64,000 nt of DNA from Dyadobacter fermentans (GTDB taxonomy: Bacteria > Bacteroidota > Bacteroidia > Cytophagales > Spirosomataceae), in the NCBI RefSeq assembly GCF_019924045.1, contig NZ_JAHXBN010000011.1, positions 1 to 64,000 on the forward strand, written 5' to 3'. The notes beneath the pieces were generated by a model, which worked only from the letters and a program-made list of their open reading frames with translations, searched no databases and was not told where the DNA came from. The translations under genes and the position numbers were made by a program. Shown here in pieces: positions 34,516-44,331 of the stretch (the stretch's first letter is position 1; each line of letters begins with the position of its first letter).

Positions 34516-37422
34516 ATGCCATCATTCCTGAACCTCGTCGCCAAACGGATCCTGGCCAACCATACCTCGCTCGACCACGTGCAAATAGTGGTCCCGACGC
34601 GGCGGGCCGCGTTTTTCCTCATGCAAGAACTGGCAAGCGAAACCAGCGAGGCAATGATGAGCCCAGGCATTATGGCCATCGACGACTTTGTGGAAAGCAT
34701 TTGCAGCCTGGAAATCGAGGACCCGGTACACCTGCTCTTCGATTTGTACGAAACATTCCGGGAAATAGACCCGGATGTGCAGTTCGACCGCTTTATGGGC
34801 TGGGCTTCGGTATTGCTGAGCGATCTCGACAAAATTGACCAGTACCTCGTCAAAACAGATTTCCTTTTTGAATACCTTTCGGAAGCGCACGCGCTCGCGC
34901 GCTGGCAGGAAAGCCTGCCGGAAGGCAAATCGCTGCAAGGAGAAGGCGGTTCTAAACAATACTTCTCTCTTTTCGAGAATATCAATAAGGTATACCGGTC
35001 GTTCCGGCAGCGGCTGATCGCTAAAGGCAAGGCGTACCGCGGAATGGCTTACCGCGAACTAGCCGAGGACATTGAAAGCCTCACGGAAGCACGCCCGGAA
35101 GACGAACGGATCTATTTTGCGGGTTTCAACGCATTCACCACCTCGGAACGGACTATTGTTACTGCATTGATCAAGGCTAAAAAGGCCGAGGTGCTGTGGG
35201 ATTCGGACCGCTACTATATGTCGGAGAATACTGTGGTAGAAGCCGGCAAGAGCCTTCGGGAGTACCAGCGAAGCAAGGAATTCGGCGAATGGAACTGGAC
35301 CGGCGACGACTTACTTTCAACCGAAAAGCACATTACCATTTACGGCGTGCCGAATGCGACCCTGCAAACGAAAGTCGCGGGAGAGCTTTACCAGCAGATG
35401 AAGCGCTTCGACCCGGACGACGCTCCCATCCCGACCGCCATTGTCCTCGCCGACGAAAACCTGCTCCTGCCGATGCTGTATTCGCTGGACCAGGACGTTC
35501 GTGACCTGAACGTGACCATGGGCCTTTCCATGCGTAATTCACTGCTTTACACATTGGTGGACGGCATTTTTGAGTTACAGCAAAATGTGGTGGAGTTTCG
35601 GACCAAGAGTGGTAAAATGATCCGTATCCCGAAATTCGGGCACAAATCAGTCGATAAAATCCTGAACCACCCCTTCATACGGCATTATGAGCACGTAGCG
35701 CTCACACCGCTCGAAGACGGGCAGACGATCATCCAGCGAACGCTCCGTGAGATCACCGAAACCAACCAGGTGTTCCTCAGCTCGGAAGAACTGGTCGCAT
35801 TGGGAGATCGTCATCCATTATTCCAAATCCTTTTCACGCATTGGCAGAAAAACAATGCACAGCAGGTCATCCGCTCCTTTTACCAGCTCATTGAGCTCTT
35901 GCGCGAGGTTTACAAGGATTACAAAAATGCGCTGGAAACCGAATATCTCTATCTTTTTTACACACTACTCAAACAATTCGAGCAAACGATCGAAGAACGG
36001 GCGGAGCTGATCACGCTGCGAACGCTCAAATCGTTTATGTTCGAGCTGATCCGGCAAACGCGCATTCCTTTCAGCGGCGAGCCGATCAGCAACCTGCAAA
36101 TCATGGGGATGCTCGAAACCCGCGCGCTGGACTTCGAGCGGATCATTATATTGTCCGTCAATGAAGGTATTATTCCCCAGGCGAAGCGGCAGAACTCGCT
36201 GATCCCGTTCGACGCGGCGCAGGCCGTGGGGCTGCCGACACACCAGCATCAGGAGGCTGTGATGTCTTACCATTTCTACCGGTTACTGCAACGCGCTTCG
36301 GAAGTACATATTCTGTACACGAGCACCAACGACGCACCGGGCGGAGGTGAAAAAAGCCGCTTTCTAAGACAAATCGAATACGAACTGGCAGAATACAACC
36401 CGCTGATCCGCATTGAAAACAAGACCGTCGTTTTCGAAGCTCAGCAGCAACAGGAACTCGAAGAAGTTGTGCATAAAGACGACGCGCTAGTAGCCGCTAT
36501 CCGCGCATACCTCGACGGCAAAGGCATTTACCCGACGCACCTCAATGAGTTTATCCGCTGCCCGATGCAGTTTTATCTCAAACATATCGCCGGGGTAAAA
36601 GAGAAAGAGGAGGTCGAAGAAGAGCTCGGTATGGACAAAATCGGCACCTGGCTGCACGCCTCACTCGAACGCCTCGACCATGAATTTTTCCTGCTCGACA
36701 ACGATCCCTCGGAAGAGCAGATCACGACCGTGCTGCGTGAGGAATTCGACCGGCTTTTTAAAGGCTACGTAACCGACCTCGGCCTCAACCGCATTTACTA
36801 TCAAATCGGTGAGCAACAGATCCTGACATTCCTTCGCCATCATATGGCGGAAAAGCCCAGGAGGAAAATCCTCGCAGCCGAGCAACCGCTGCACACGCGC
36901 ATCCAGCTCGTGCTGCAAGGCGCGTACACGCCCGTGCGCGTGGGTGGTAAGATCGACCGCATTGAGCTTGCGGAAGACGGTACATTGTATGTGATGGACT
37001 ACAAAACCGGCAGCGTGGAACTGACGGGCAAGCAAAAATTCGCCGATCCGGTAGGCCGCGAAGAAGTGATCCGCGTCGATCCCGACCGCAAAATGGGGTA
37101 CGTGCGCCAGCTGTGGATTTATGAATACCTGATGTACCGTCGGATGAAAGAAGAAAACGGTCTGAAACTGCGTGGTACCACCTACAATTTCGGTGAATAT
37201 GCCGTTAAATCCGGCTTCTATTCATTCCGTGATCCGAAAAACCTCATTGCCAATCCGCTGGAAATCACCGAGCAGCTGGCACCACAGGAATTCATCGAAA
37301 AATCGGAGGTGATATTGACGGATATCCTGAATGTAATGCTCGATCCTGACGTCCCGTTCCGCAAAACCGACGACCTCACGACCTGCAAATTTTGCGACTT
37401 CACGGGCATTTGCGGACGGTAG
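34516..37422 (+). CDS. AddB-like PD-(D/E)XK nuclease with Fe-S cysteines
   Basis: Protein of 968 residues resembling the AddB subunit of AddAB recombination nucleases. The N-terminal part looks like an inactivated superfamily 1 helicase (VQIVVPTRRAAFFLMQEL, no Walker A). The nuclease domain in the last ~300 residues has GKIDRIEL and VMDYKTGS, giving the catalytic D...D-x-K. Cysteine in FIRCPMQFYL and CKFCDFTGIC at the very end are the four ligands of the AddB-type iron-sulfur cluster. It processes broken DNA ends. The AddA/RecB-like partner is not in the window. Confidence 0.88.
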   Translation: MPSFLNLVAKRILANHTSLDHVQIVVPTRRAAFFLMQELASETSEAMMSPGIMAIDDFVESICSLEIEDPVHLLFDLYETFREIDPDVQFDRFMGWASVLLSDLDKIDQYLVKTDFLFEYLSEAHALARWQESLPEGKSLQGEGGSKQYFSLFENINKVYRSFRQRLIAKGKAYRGMAYRELAEDIESLTEARPEDERIYFAGFNAFTTSERTIVTALIKAKKAEVLWDSDRYYMSENTVVEAGKSLREYQRSKEFGEWNWTGDDLLSTEKHITIYGVPNATLQTKVAGELYQQMKRFDPDDAPIPTAIVLADENLLLPMLYSLDQDVRDLNVTMGLSMRNSLLYTLVDGIFELQQNVVEFRTKSGKMIRIPKFGHKSVDKILNHPFIRHYEHVALTPLEDGQTIIQRTLREITETNQVFLSSEELVALGDRHPLFQILFTHWQKNNAQQVIRSFYQLIELLREVYKDYKNALETEYLYLFYTLLKQFEQTIEERAELITLRTLKSFMFELIRQTRIPFSGEPISNLQIMGMLETRALDFERIIILSVNEGIIPQAKRQNSLIPFDAAQAVGLPTHQHQEAVMSYHFYRLLQRASEVHILYTSTNDAPGGGEKSRFLRQIEYELAEYNPLIRIENKTVVFEAQQQQELEEVVHKDDALVAAIRAYLDGKGIYPTHLNEFIRCPMQFYLKHIAGVKEKEEVEEELGMDKIGTWLHASLERLDHEFFLLDNDPSEEQITTVLREEFDRLFKGYVTDLGLNRIYYQIGEQQILTFLRHHMAEKPRRKILAAEQPLHTRIQLVLQGAYTPVRVGGKIDRIELAEDGTLYVMDYKTGSVELTGKQKFADPVGREEVIRVDPDRKMGYVRQLWIYEYLMYRRMKEENGLKLRGTTYNFGEYAVKSGFYSFRDPKNLIANPLEITEQLAPQEFIEKSEVILTDILNVMLDPDVPFRKTDDLTTCKFCDFTGICGR

Positions 37423-37503
37423 TTTGCCGCTTGAAAAATACCCGCGAAGCCTTACAACCATTGCCGGAACAAAGCGATCTTTTCTAAAAAAATCGTTTAC
37501 GGT

Positions 37504-37644
37504 ATGATCGTTATAGCAAAATTGACCCTCTTCATCGTCTGGCTAATGGCCTTTGTCATCACGTGCCTCGTCGCAGGCATTACATTCCCGGTGATTGTCT
37601 TGTTCGACAAGTTTCAAATGCACTTCAAAGAAGTATCCCTATAA
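37504..37644 (+). CDS. Possible 46-residue single-helix membrane protein
   Basis: Short open frame starting MIVIAKLTLFIVWLMAF; one strongly hydrophobic segment (about residues 4-34) followed by a charged tail ending HFKEVSL. It lies 81 bp after the nuclease gene on the same strand and directly before a terminator, which supports expression at the end of that operon. No family recognised. A second small membrane frame of similar design occurs at 50366-50539. Confidence 0.45.
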   Translation: MIVIAKLTLFIVWLMAFVITCLVAGITFPVIVLFDKFQMHFKEVSL

Positions 37645-37672
37645 TACCAAATCGAAATGCCTCTCAAAAAAT

Positions 37673-37703
37673 AAAGGCGGATGAGTGATCTCATCCGCCT
37701 TTT
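37673..37703. terminator. Bidirectional Rho-independent terminator
   Basis: Perfect hairpin with arms AAAGGCGGATGAG and CTCATCCGCCTTT, a four-base loop, and A- and T-rich flanks on both sides. It separates the lpxK-nuclease transcript from the convergent lipoprotein gene and can serve both strands. Confidence 0.88.
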
Positions 37704-37721
37704 TGCTGCATTGTAAATGCA

Positions 37722-38201
37722 CTATTTCTTTTTGAATTCCAGGTAAACTTCCTCGTTGGGCGCACCGCTGCTGGCCTCCGACGATTTCAGGGTAATGTTG
37801 ATCTGCGATACCCCGCTCCCATTCACGATCCGGCTGCCGAGACCGCTCAGCCGAACGCTCAGAGCCTCACCGGTGCTTTGGGTCACATTTACTTTCTCAT
37901 TCACCTCGAAGTTATCCTGCGCAGTGGTTTTCACCGCTACCAGCGGGTAGTCCTGCGTGAGCGTGATGGTCGTACCCGATACTGTTACCTTCGTCGCTTT
38001 CGTGTATTTGATGTTCAACTGGTTTTTCGCTTCGGTGGTGATGTCCCATTTATAATTGCTGGTGATCCCTCCCTCCACGGTGGTGGTTTCATAAACTCCT
38101 ACAAAGCTTGTTGCATAATCCGTTTCCGGTTCAGGGTCTTTCTTGTCGTCCTTACAAGCGCCCATTAGTAGTACCAGACAGCAAAAAATCAGCTTTTTCA
38201 T
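37722..38201 (-). CDS. Hypothetical lipoprotein
   Basis: Protein of 159 residues with lipobox MGAC followed by a charged linker (KDDKKDPEPETDY). The rest is strand-rich (FVGVYETTTVEGG, YKWDITTEAKNQLNI) and resembles small Bacteroidota lipocalin-like lipoproteins. No function assigned. A perfect TAnnTTTG element lies 28 bp upstream. Confidence 0.75.
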   Translation of the reverse strand: MKKLIFCCLVLLMGACKDDKKDPEPETDYATSFVGVYETTTVEGGITSNYKWDITTEAKNQLNIKYTKATKVTVSGTTITLTQDYPLVAVKTTAQDNFEVNEKVNVTQSTGEALSVRLSGLGSRIVNGSGVSQINITLKSSEASSGAPNEEVYLEFKKK

Positions 38202-38228
38202 ACTTCAATTTTAAGAGTAAACAATTTT

Positions 38229-38236
38229 CAAATATA
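38229..38236 (-). promoter_or_regulatory. -7 element of the lipoprotein gene
   Basis: Minus-strand TATATTTG, a perfect TAnnTTTG, 28 bp from the ATG. Confidence 0.5.
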
Positions 38237-38310
38237 AACACGCATCCTAAATTTCCTACTATAACGGCACTGCCCCGGGATACGCATATCAGGGCAATTA
38301 TTTATTCATT

Positions 38311-39264
38311 TCAAAACGGCAGCTTGCCCAGGTCGACATTACCGCCGGAAATAATGATACCCACCTTTTTACCTGCAAAAACGGCCTTGTTTTTCAAAAC
38401 AGCGGCAGTAGATACAGCCCCGGAGGGTTCCACCACGATTTTCATACGTTCCCACAAATACCGCATTGCCTGTACGATCCCCTCGTCGGAAACCGTCAAA
38501 ATATCCGTCACCTCTTCCTTGATGATCGGGAAAGTTTTGTCGCCCAGGCACGTAAGCAGGCCATCCGCAATGGTATTCACGTAGGGCGCCTTTTCGATTT
38601 TGTCGCTTCTGAAAGAAAGCACAGCATCCGCTGCGCCTTCGGGCTCGCCCGCGTATACCTTCGTGCGCGGGGAAAAATATTTGGCCGACAGCGCGGTTCC
38701 GCTCAGCAGGCCCCCTCCTCCCACCGGCGCGATAATCGCATCCAGCGTTACGGCTACATCTTCGATCAACTCCTTGGCGGCGGTAGCCTGGCCGGTGATC
38801 ACCTCGTAGTTATTGAATGGGTGTATAAAAGTGGCTCCCGTCCGTGCAACGATCTCATCGACAGTCCGCTGCCGGTCTTCGGGGGTGTTTTTACAAAAAG
38901 TAATGTTGGCTCCGTAACCTTCCACGGCGGCTATCTTTACTTTCGGGGAATTGTCGGGCATGACGATGTAACACTTAGCCCCTACCTTCTGCGCCGAGAA
39001 TGCCATCGCCTGTGCGTGGTTACCCGACGAATGCGTAACGACCCCGTTGGCCAGCTGCTCAGCCGACAGCGACAACACCGCATTCAACCCTCCTCTCGCC
39101 TTGAACGCACCGATCTTTTGCAGATTTTCGCATTTGAAATACAGCTCTGCGCCCGACAGCTCATTCAGGAATTGGGAAGTGAAAACAGGTGTGTGATGAA
39201 TATAGGGTTTGACGAGTGCGTGCGCCGCCTCAATGGTTGCTCTCGTGGGTACCTTTACTGTCAT
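38311..39264 (-). CDS. PLP-dependent threonine/serine dehydratase or serine racemase
   Basis: Fold-type II PLP enzyme of 317 residues. The PLP lysine is in CENLQKIGAFKARG, the phosphate/substrate loop is SSGNHAQAMA, and GGGGLLSGTA binds the PLP phosphate. No C-terminal ACT domain, so it is the short catabolic type, similar to TdcB or serine racemase; the two cannot be separated by eye. Likely deaminates threonine to 2-oxobutyrate or serine to pyruvate. Confidence 0.9.
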   Translation of the reverse strand: MTVKVPTRATIEAAHALVKPYIHHTPVFTSQFLNELSGAELYFKCENLQKIGAFKARGGLNAVLSLSAEQLANGVVTHSSGNHAQAMAFSAQKVGAKCYIVMPDNSPKVKIAAVEGYGANITFCKNTPEDRQRTVDEIVARTGATFIHPFNNYEVITGQATAAKELIEDVAVTLDAIIAPVGGGGLLSGTALSAKYFSPRTKVYAGEPEGAADAVLSFRSDKIEKAPYVNTIADGLLTCLGDKTFPIIKEEVTDILTVSDEGIVQAMRYLWERMKIVVEPSGAVSTAAVLKNKAVFAGKKVGIIISGGNVDLGKLPF

Positions 39265-39300
39265 ATCCGTGTATATTATGAAAATTGTTCCTGCAATAAA

Positions 39301-39335
39301 AAGAAAAAGGGCCCGTCTTGCTACCGACGGACCCT
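39301..39335 (-). terminator. Rho-independent terminator of the OmpA-like gene
   Basis: On the minus strand, arms GGGtCCGTC and GACGGgCCC (39309-39334, one mismatch) precede TTTTTCTTTTT. Follows the OmpA-family gene by about 25 bp. Confidence 0.75.
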
Positions 39336-39360
39336 CATTTGAAAAATTTCTCAGTTTACC

Positions 39361-40248
39361 TTATTTACCAGCATTTGGTGTGTAAAGGTTGAAGAACTGA
39401 TCCAATTTCGGCGTAATGATGATTTCCGTACGACGGTTCAGGCTGCGGTTAGGCGCTGAATCGTTAGCCACTTTGGGGAGATATTCTCCACGGCCACCGG
39501 CGATCATACGTACCGGCTCAACACCGTATTTCTTTTGCAGCGTACGTGCAACAGCAGTTGCGCGCAACACTGAAAGATCCCAGTTATCAGCTACTTTATC
39601 GGTTGAGATAGGTACATTATCCGTGTGACCTTCGATCAGGATTTCGATTTCTTTGTAGTCGTTCAGGATTTTCGCCACTTTGCCCAACACGTTATCAGCT
39701 GCGGAGTTGATAACAGAGCTTCCCGAACGGAAAAGCATCTTGTCGGAAAGAGAAACGTAAACCACACCTTTTTTCACTTCGATCTGAACGTCCTCATCGC
39801 TTACATCAGCCAATGAACGTTTCAGGTTCAGTACCAGCGCCATGTTCAAAGAATCTTTGTGCTGGATGCTCTTGTTCAGGTCGCGGATCTGGGCACCTTG
39901 CTGGTCCATCATCGCGAGTGACTTCTTGATGCTTTCCGAACCTTCTTTCGAGATTACCGAAAGATCGGACATACGGTCAAGAAGGTTGTTGTTGTTCTTT
40001 TTAAGGAATTCAACCTGTTCTTCCAGCTCTTTCATTTTTGCATTTTTGCTGGTCAGTTCGTCATTTTTTGCCTTCAAATCATTATTCAAGCTAGCAGTTC
40101 TGCTGTCACAATCATTCAGGTCGGCTCTTGCTTTGTCCAGTTGGATTTGGATCTCATTGGCTTGCTTCTGTGCGGAAAGCAATTTTTTCTTGCTGGCACA
40201 TGAGCCCAGTACAAAGAGCATAGCAACGGCTAAAAGCGTTTGTTTCAT
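39361..40248 (-). CDS. OmpA-family peptidoglycan-binding lipoprotein
   Basis: Protein of 295 residues. Lipobox LGSC near residue 17, a coiled-coil region (about 20-130, rich in Lys/Asp/Leu), and a C-terminal OmpA domain with LIEGHTDNVPI, NWDLSVLRATAVAR and NRRTEIIITP. It should tether the outer membrane to peptidoglycan. Strong non-redundant terminator downstream; the promoter lies in the 193-bp upstream gap. Confidence 0.93.
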   Translation of the reverse strand: MKQTLLAVAMLFVLGSCASKKKLLSAQKQANEIQIQLDKARADLNDCDSRTASLNNDLKAKNDELTSKNAKMKELEEQVEFLKKNNNNLLDRMSDLSVISKEGSESIKKSLAMMDQQGAQIRDLNKSIQHKDSLNMALVLNLKRSLADVSDEDVQIEVKKGVVYVSLSDKMLFRSGSSVINSAADNVLGKVAKILNDYKEIEILIEGHTDNVPISTDKVADNWDLSVLRATAVARTLQKKYGVEPVRMIAGGRGEYLPKVANDSAPNRSLNRRTEIIITPKLDQFFNLYTPNAGK

Positions 40249-40383
40249 AATCGTCTAGGGTTGTTAAAAATAGATAAACACTGTTAAGTAAAACATTTGG
40301 TAACTACACTGATCGCTATCAATAATCGAGCCACAGACACTAAAAGTCGCCGCCCGGGGTGCTTTCAAAACGCAAAAGTACAA

Positions 40384-40421
40384 AAAAAGGGAAGAATGTC
40401 GTAGCGACACTTTCCCTTTTT
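40384..40421 (-). terminator. Rho-independent terminator of the GLPGLI operon
   Basis: Hairpin AAAGGGAA-gaa-TGTCG / CGACA-ct-TTCCCTTT with A and T runs on both sides, 20 bp after the GLPGLI gene on the minus strand. Confidence 0.8.
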
Positions 40422-40441
40422 CTGTTGAATATTAACAAGTT

Positions 40442-41182
40442 TTAGTACCGGATGTTCCAGTACGGGTTTCTATGCGACTTCATGCTGTCATTAATGTAAG
40501 ATTTCAGCATCTTATCGTAGTCCGCGGTCGTAATCTTCTTGCCCTTTATTTTCTTGGGCAGCTTTGCTTCGTCATTCAGCGGCTTTTTCTCCACTTTAAC
40601 GGCCGTAAACACCACCTCCCCATCGTTTACATTCAGCTCCATGATCAGCCCCGGCAAACCGAAGTAACGTTCCGGACCGGCGTTAAATGCAAGGTCGTTG
40701 GCGAACCAGGCGGTCAGTTTGGCATTACGGACGGTGTCCTCCGCCTCTGCCATCATACACAAGTAGCCATTGATCTCCTTGATTTTGTTCAATACTTTCC
40801 AGGAGGGGGCTTTCAGCGAATCATCAATGACGAGCGTTTTGCCGGCAAACTCTTCAATCTCCGTTTTGCGTTCGGTATCCAGATTACGATAAACCATAAA
40901 CTCGCTCATACGGCCGCGCCATCCGCCGTCGGCTTCGGGCTCCATGTCGTTGTATTTGCTTTCGGCAGCGGTCGCGAACAACTGCCCTTTGGTTTTATAC
41001 CCCTGGTCCCAGTTCTTCACAGTATTCTTGATCCGGCTCCGCTCTTCTTCCGAAAGAAACGTAAGCCTGTCATAGATCTTCGACCAGAAGTGTTCCTTTT
41101 CATAGGTAACAACCACACCTTCCTGCTGCGCAAATGCCGGCAAGCCGCTCAGCAGTAAACATATCATCCAAAGCTTTTTCAT
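40442..41182 (-). CDS. GLPGLI-family exported protein
   Basis: Protein of 246 residues with signal peptide MKKLWMICLLLSGLPAFAQ. The family's name motif is present as GLPGLIMELN, preceded by WFANDLAFNAGPERYF. GLPGLI proteins are secreted Bacteroidota proteins of unknown function, typically encoded beside a large beta-barrel transporter, as here: the barrel gene ends 30 bp upstream on the same strand. I take the ATG at 41182 since it opens the signal peptide; an earlier ATG adds eight residues. Confidence 0.9.
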   Translation of the reverse strand: MKKLWMICLLLSGLPAFAQQEGVVVTYEKEHFWSKIYDRLTFLSEEERSRIKNTVKNWDQGYKTKGQLFATAAESKYNDMEPEADGGWRGRMSEFMVYRNLDTERKTEIEEFAGKTLVIDDSLKAPSWKVLNKIKEINGYLCMMAEAEDTVRNAKLTAWFANDLAFNAGPERYFGLPGLIMELNVNDGEVVFTAVKVEKKPLNDEAKLPKKIKGKKITTADYDKMLKSYINDSMKSHRNPYWNIRY

Positions 41183-41212
41183 ATATCCTTTATAAGTTTC
41201 GATCACTGTAAA

Positions 41213-44050
41213 TTAAAATCCTCCTCCCTTCCGGCGCACCGAATGCGACATCCCGCGCATGTTATACGCGAAGCTCAGCATAAAGTACCTCGCAAGTGTA
41301 CGCACCTGCTCCTGCGAGACGAAGTTCTGGTAAGCCGACTGTGAAATCCCCCGGTTCTTATTGAAAAGGTCAAATGCTGAGAGACGGATCTCGCCCTTTT
41401 TACTTTTCAACATGGTTTTGTAGATCGAAAGGTTCAGGATCGGCATATCCTGGTTAAACCCGAAGCGGTCGTTCACGTAACGGTTGTAATTGAAACGGCT
41501 GTTGAAGTAAATATCCTTAGGCAGTTTGATATTCATTTCGGCACCGTAGAAAGAGTTCACGATTTTCTGATTTTGGGCGCTACTGAGCGAGTAACGCGTG
41601 TCGGAGACGTTCCAGTTGGCATTCGCGTAGATCGTGAATTTGTCACTTGGCGTCAAATCGAGCCGCAAGCCACCATTGTAACCATTGCTCTTCGTATCAT
41701 TCAACTCGCCGTTGATGAACGTAAGGTTCTTGCCGTTGTTATAGCCGACATTCAAACTCAGGTTACTTTTCGTTTTCACGATCGGGAAACCGTAGTGTCC
41801 GTAAATGTTAAAGTTCCGGCCGCCGCTGATGTTGGTAGGCATGGTGCGGGTCACCAGGTTCTCGTCAACGGTTTGGCTGTAAATAATCTGGTCCTTGTAT
41901 TTGTTGAAATAGGCTCCAAAAAACATTTGTGTAAACTTCGTCGCATTGAAATGGTTATACCCGATATTGAACGAGTGGCTCTTCGTCGGCGATAGATTGG
42001 GATTACCCATGGTGATGTAAAGCGGGTTGCTGTTGTCGACGATCGGCTGCAAATCGCGAATATTAGGCTCCTGTACAGAGAAATTGTAGCCGCCATACAG
42101 GTAGCGGTTGTTTTTCAGGTTGTAGTTCAATGAAACATTCGGTACCCAGTTGGTAAACCGGCGGTCGACCCGCGTGCGGGTGGGATCATCCTGGTTCACG
42201 GCAAACTTCCCGTCCATATGAATCTGCTGCAAGCCGATACCGCCGAGGAGGTTCAATCCATTATAGGAATAGCGAAGCGACGTTCCCCCGCGGTGGAAAG
42301 TGGTATTGTTGGTGTAATAGCGGCTGAGATTCAGGTTTCTTACCGGACCGCCTTCGTTGTTGTCGAATACATCACGATCCACCTCGTCGCTTTTCAGACT
42401 GAAATTATAGAACGTTTCGAGCACAAATTTCTTGGACAATGGCTCGGTAAACAACGCACTACTTTTCAATTGGTTACGTAAACTTTTGGTATGATTGGTC
42501 TGATTGATGTTCAGCACGCTGTCGGGTTCGGTCTGCGAAGAACGGAAAAACTGATTCGTCGATCTCTGTCGCACATCTCCCTCCGAATTGTTGACGTTAT
42601 AACCAGCGCTTAATGCAAAGTTCCGGCCCTTCTTCTTGAATTTAAGCCTGTAAATGGCAGTATTGGCAATGGCGAACGAGTTAAAATCCGAAAAGTTGGT
42701 AATGTCACTCATGTTCGAAAGCTGCGTCGAATCCTGCACGCCACGGAAAAACTCCTGATGGCTCCGGTAATCGGCCGTTCCGTTACCGAAACGGAAGTTC
42801 GACAGCACCACGAGCGTGTTGTTAGAATCAAGTGATTTCTCAAAACGGACGCTTCCGCGGTGATTCTGGTTTGAGTTCAACCGGCCGTTCGTATCCAGTT
42901 TGGTAAATGCCGAGTTCGTAAGAAAATTGGTCTGCCTCGAAGTAGCGTCCAGGTCCTGCGTATTCTTATTATAATAGTAGCTGGTGTTGAACTTCGTTTT
43001 CTTCGTATCGAAGTTATAGTTCGCCCCGCCCGCCCAGTTTTTATTAAAACCACGGTTCTGCGCACCGCTACCGGCCTGAATGGTAAGGCTCTCGTCGTCA
43101 CCTCCAAATGAAATGTAACGCATTCCCCCATTAAACCCGAAATCGCCGTCGTCGCCCCAGTTGAACGACTGACTTCCTTTGAAGTCCTGGTAATCGTCCC
43201 ACGACATGCCACCCTGGTTGGTGTTATTACCCAGCCCGATAAAAGAGAACTGGTTTTTTTCATTAAAGCGGTTGTAATTCACTTTCCCTTCCAACCGCTT
43301 TTCAGTACCAATCCCGGCAGCGACCTTGCCAAAACCGCCTTTCTTATGGCTGTCTTTCAATTGCAGGTTCAGGGTCTTTTCATGCTTGCCGTCGTCGACA
43401 CCCGTCAACCGCGCCTGCTCTGTTTTTTCATTAAATACCTGCACTTTTGAAATGGCTTCTGCCGGAAGGTTCTTGGTGGCGGCCTTCGTATCATCACCGA
43501 AAAACCGCTTACCGTCTACCGTTACACGTTTAACGGTTTCCCCCTGCGCTTTAATGCTCCCGTCCTGGTCTACCTGCATACCGGGTAAGCGCCTTATAAG
43601 ATCCTCAACGTTCGCACCGGGCGGCACTTTGAAGGCTTTCGGATCATACTCTATCGTATCGCCGCGGATACTGAGCGGCGCCCGGAACGCTTTTACCACC
43701 ACCTCATACAGATTCTGGTCCATAAAAGTCATTTTAATATTCCCCATGTCAGTCACATCGCCATCGTTGGGATTCACAGTGCTTTGGTAAGGCAAATAAC
43801 CTACATAGGTGATTTTCAACAGATAATTACCCCTTTTCAACCCTTTGAATTCAAATGCGCCTTGCTTGGTAGTCCGTCCGAAATTGACGAGCGTGGAATC
43901 TTTGGGGGTAAGCAGCATGACGGTAGCTTCGGGAAGGCCGGCTCCCGCGGTGTCGGCCACGACGCCTTTTAACGTAAATCGCCCTCCGGTCTGCGCGTGC
44001 GCAGCGAGCATGGGAAGGCATAACCATAACAGAAGTAGGATTTTTTTCAA
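41213..44050 (-). CDS. Outer-membrane beta-barrel protein with N-terminal CarboxypepD_reg domain
   Basis: Large outer-membrane protein of about 945 residues. Signal peptide KKILLLLWLCLPMLAAHAQ, carboxypeptidase-regulatory-like domain (FTLKGVVADTAGAGLPEATV), a plug-like region (IEYDPKAFKVPPGANVEDLI, RRLPGMQVDQDGSIKAQGE) and a C-terminal beta-barrel of the 'outer membrane protein beta-barrel family'. No ATG precedes the signal peptide. An upstream TTG at 44110 lies inside the predicted -7 element, so the TTG at 44050, directly before KKILLL, is the better start. Pairs with the GLPGLI gene. Confidence 0.9.
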   Translation of the reverse strand: MKKILLLLWLCLPMLAAHAQTGGRFTLKGVVADTAGAGLPEATVMLLTPKDSTLVNFGRTTKQGAFEFKGLKRGNYLLKITYVGYLPYQSTVNPNDGDVTDMGNIKMTFMDQNLYEVVVKAFRAPLSIRGDTIEYDPKAFKVPPGANVEDLIRRLPGMQVDQDGSIKAQGETVKRVTVDGKRFFGDDTKAATKNLPAEAISKVQVFNEKTEQARLTGVDDGKHEKTLNLQLKDSHKKGGFGKVAAGIGTEKRLEGKVNYNRFNEKNQFSFIGLGNNTNQGGMSWDDYQDFKGSQSFNWGDDGDFGFNGGMRYISFGGDDESLTIQAGSGAQNRGFNKNWAGGANYNFDTKKTKFNTSYYYNKNTQDLDATSRQTNFLTNSAFTKLDTNGRLNSNQNHRGSVRFEKSLDSNNTLVVLSNFRFGNGTADYRSHQEFFRGVQDSTQLSNMSDITNFSDFNSFAIANTAIYRLKFKKKGRNFALSAGYNVNNSEGDVRQRSTNQFFRSSQTEPDSVLNINQTNHTKSLRNQLKSSALFTEPLSKKFVLETFYNFSLKSDEVDRDVFDNNEGGPVRNLNLSRYYTNNTTFHRGGTSLRYSYNGLNLLGGIGLQQIHMDGKFAVNQDDPTRTRVDRRFTNWVPNVSLNYNLKNNRYLYGGYNFSVQEPNIRDLQPIVDNSNPLYITMGNPNLSPTKSHSFNIGYNHFNATKFTQMFFGAYFNKYKDQIIYSQTVDENLVTRTMPTNISGGRNFNIYGHYGFPIVKTKSNLSLNVGYNNGKNLTFINGELNDTKSNGYNGGLRLDLTPSDKFTIYANANWNVSDTRYSLSSAQNQKIVNSFYGAEMNIKLPKDIYFNSRFNYNRYVNDRFGFNQDMPILNLSIYKTMLKSKKGEIRLSAFDLFNKNRGISQSAYQNFVSQEQVRTLARYFMLSFAYNMRGMSHSVRRKGGGF

Positions 44051-44107
44051 GGCTAGATTTTTGGTGGTTATGTGAGTAGAGGTTGTAACTGAGGTATTAC
44101 ATTTTTG

Positions 44108-44138
44108 CAATTATAGAGAATGCTAATCAAGTTTACAA
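44108..44138 (-). promoter_or_regulatory. Promoter of the barrel-GLPGLI operon
   Basis: On the minus strand, TTG (44138-44136), a 20-bp spacer and TATAATTG (44115-44108), one mismatch from TAnnTTTG. The predicted transcript begins near 44100, about 50 bases before the TTG start codon chosen for the barrel gene. Confidence 0.6.
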
Positions 44139-44331
44139 CTAAAAATATAGTTAAAACATGATTTTACACCGAAACGAGAATTATTTAACTTTTATTAAGA
44201 ATAACAACCGTGAAAGTACTCTTTTTGGTATATATAAGTTACTTTAATTCGATAATTTTTTTGTTAAATTATTCCCGGCTGGATTTCATTGACCATATTT
44301 GCCCTCTAGTTGTTATTGTTTTAGTGTTGAA

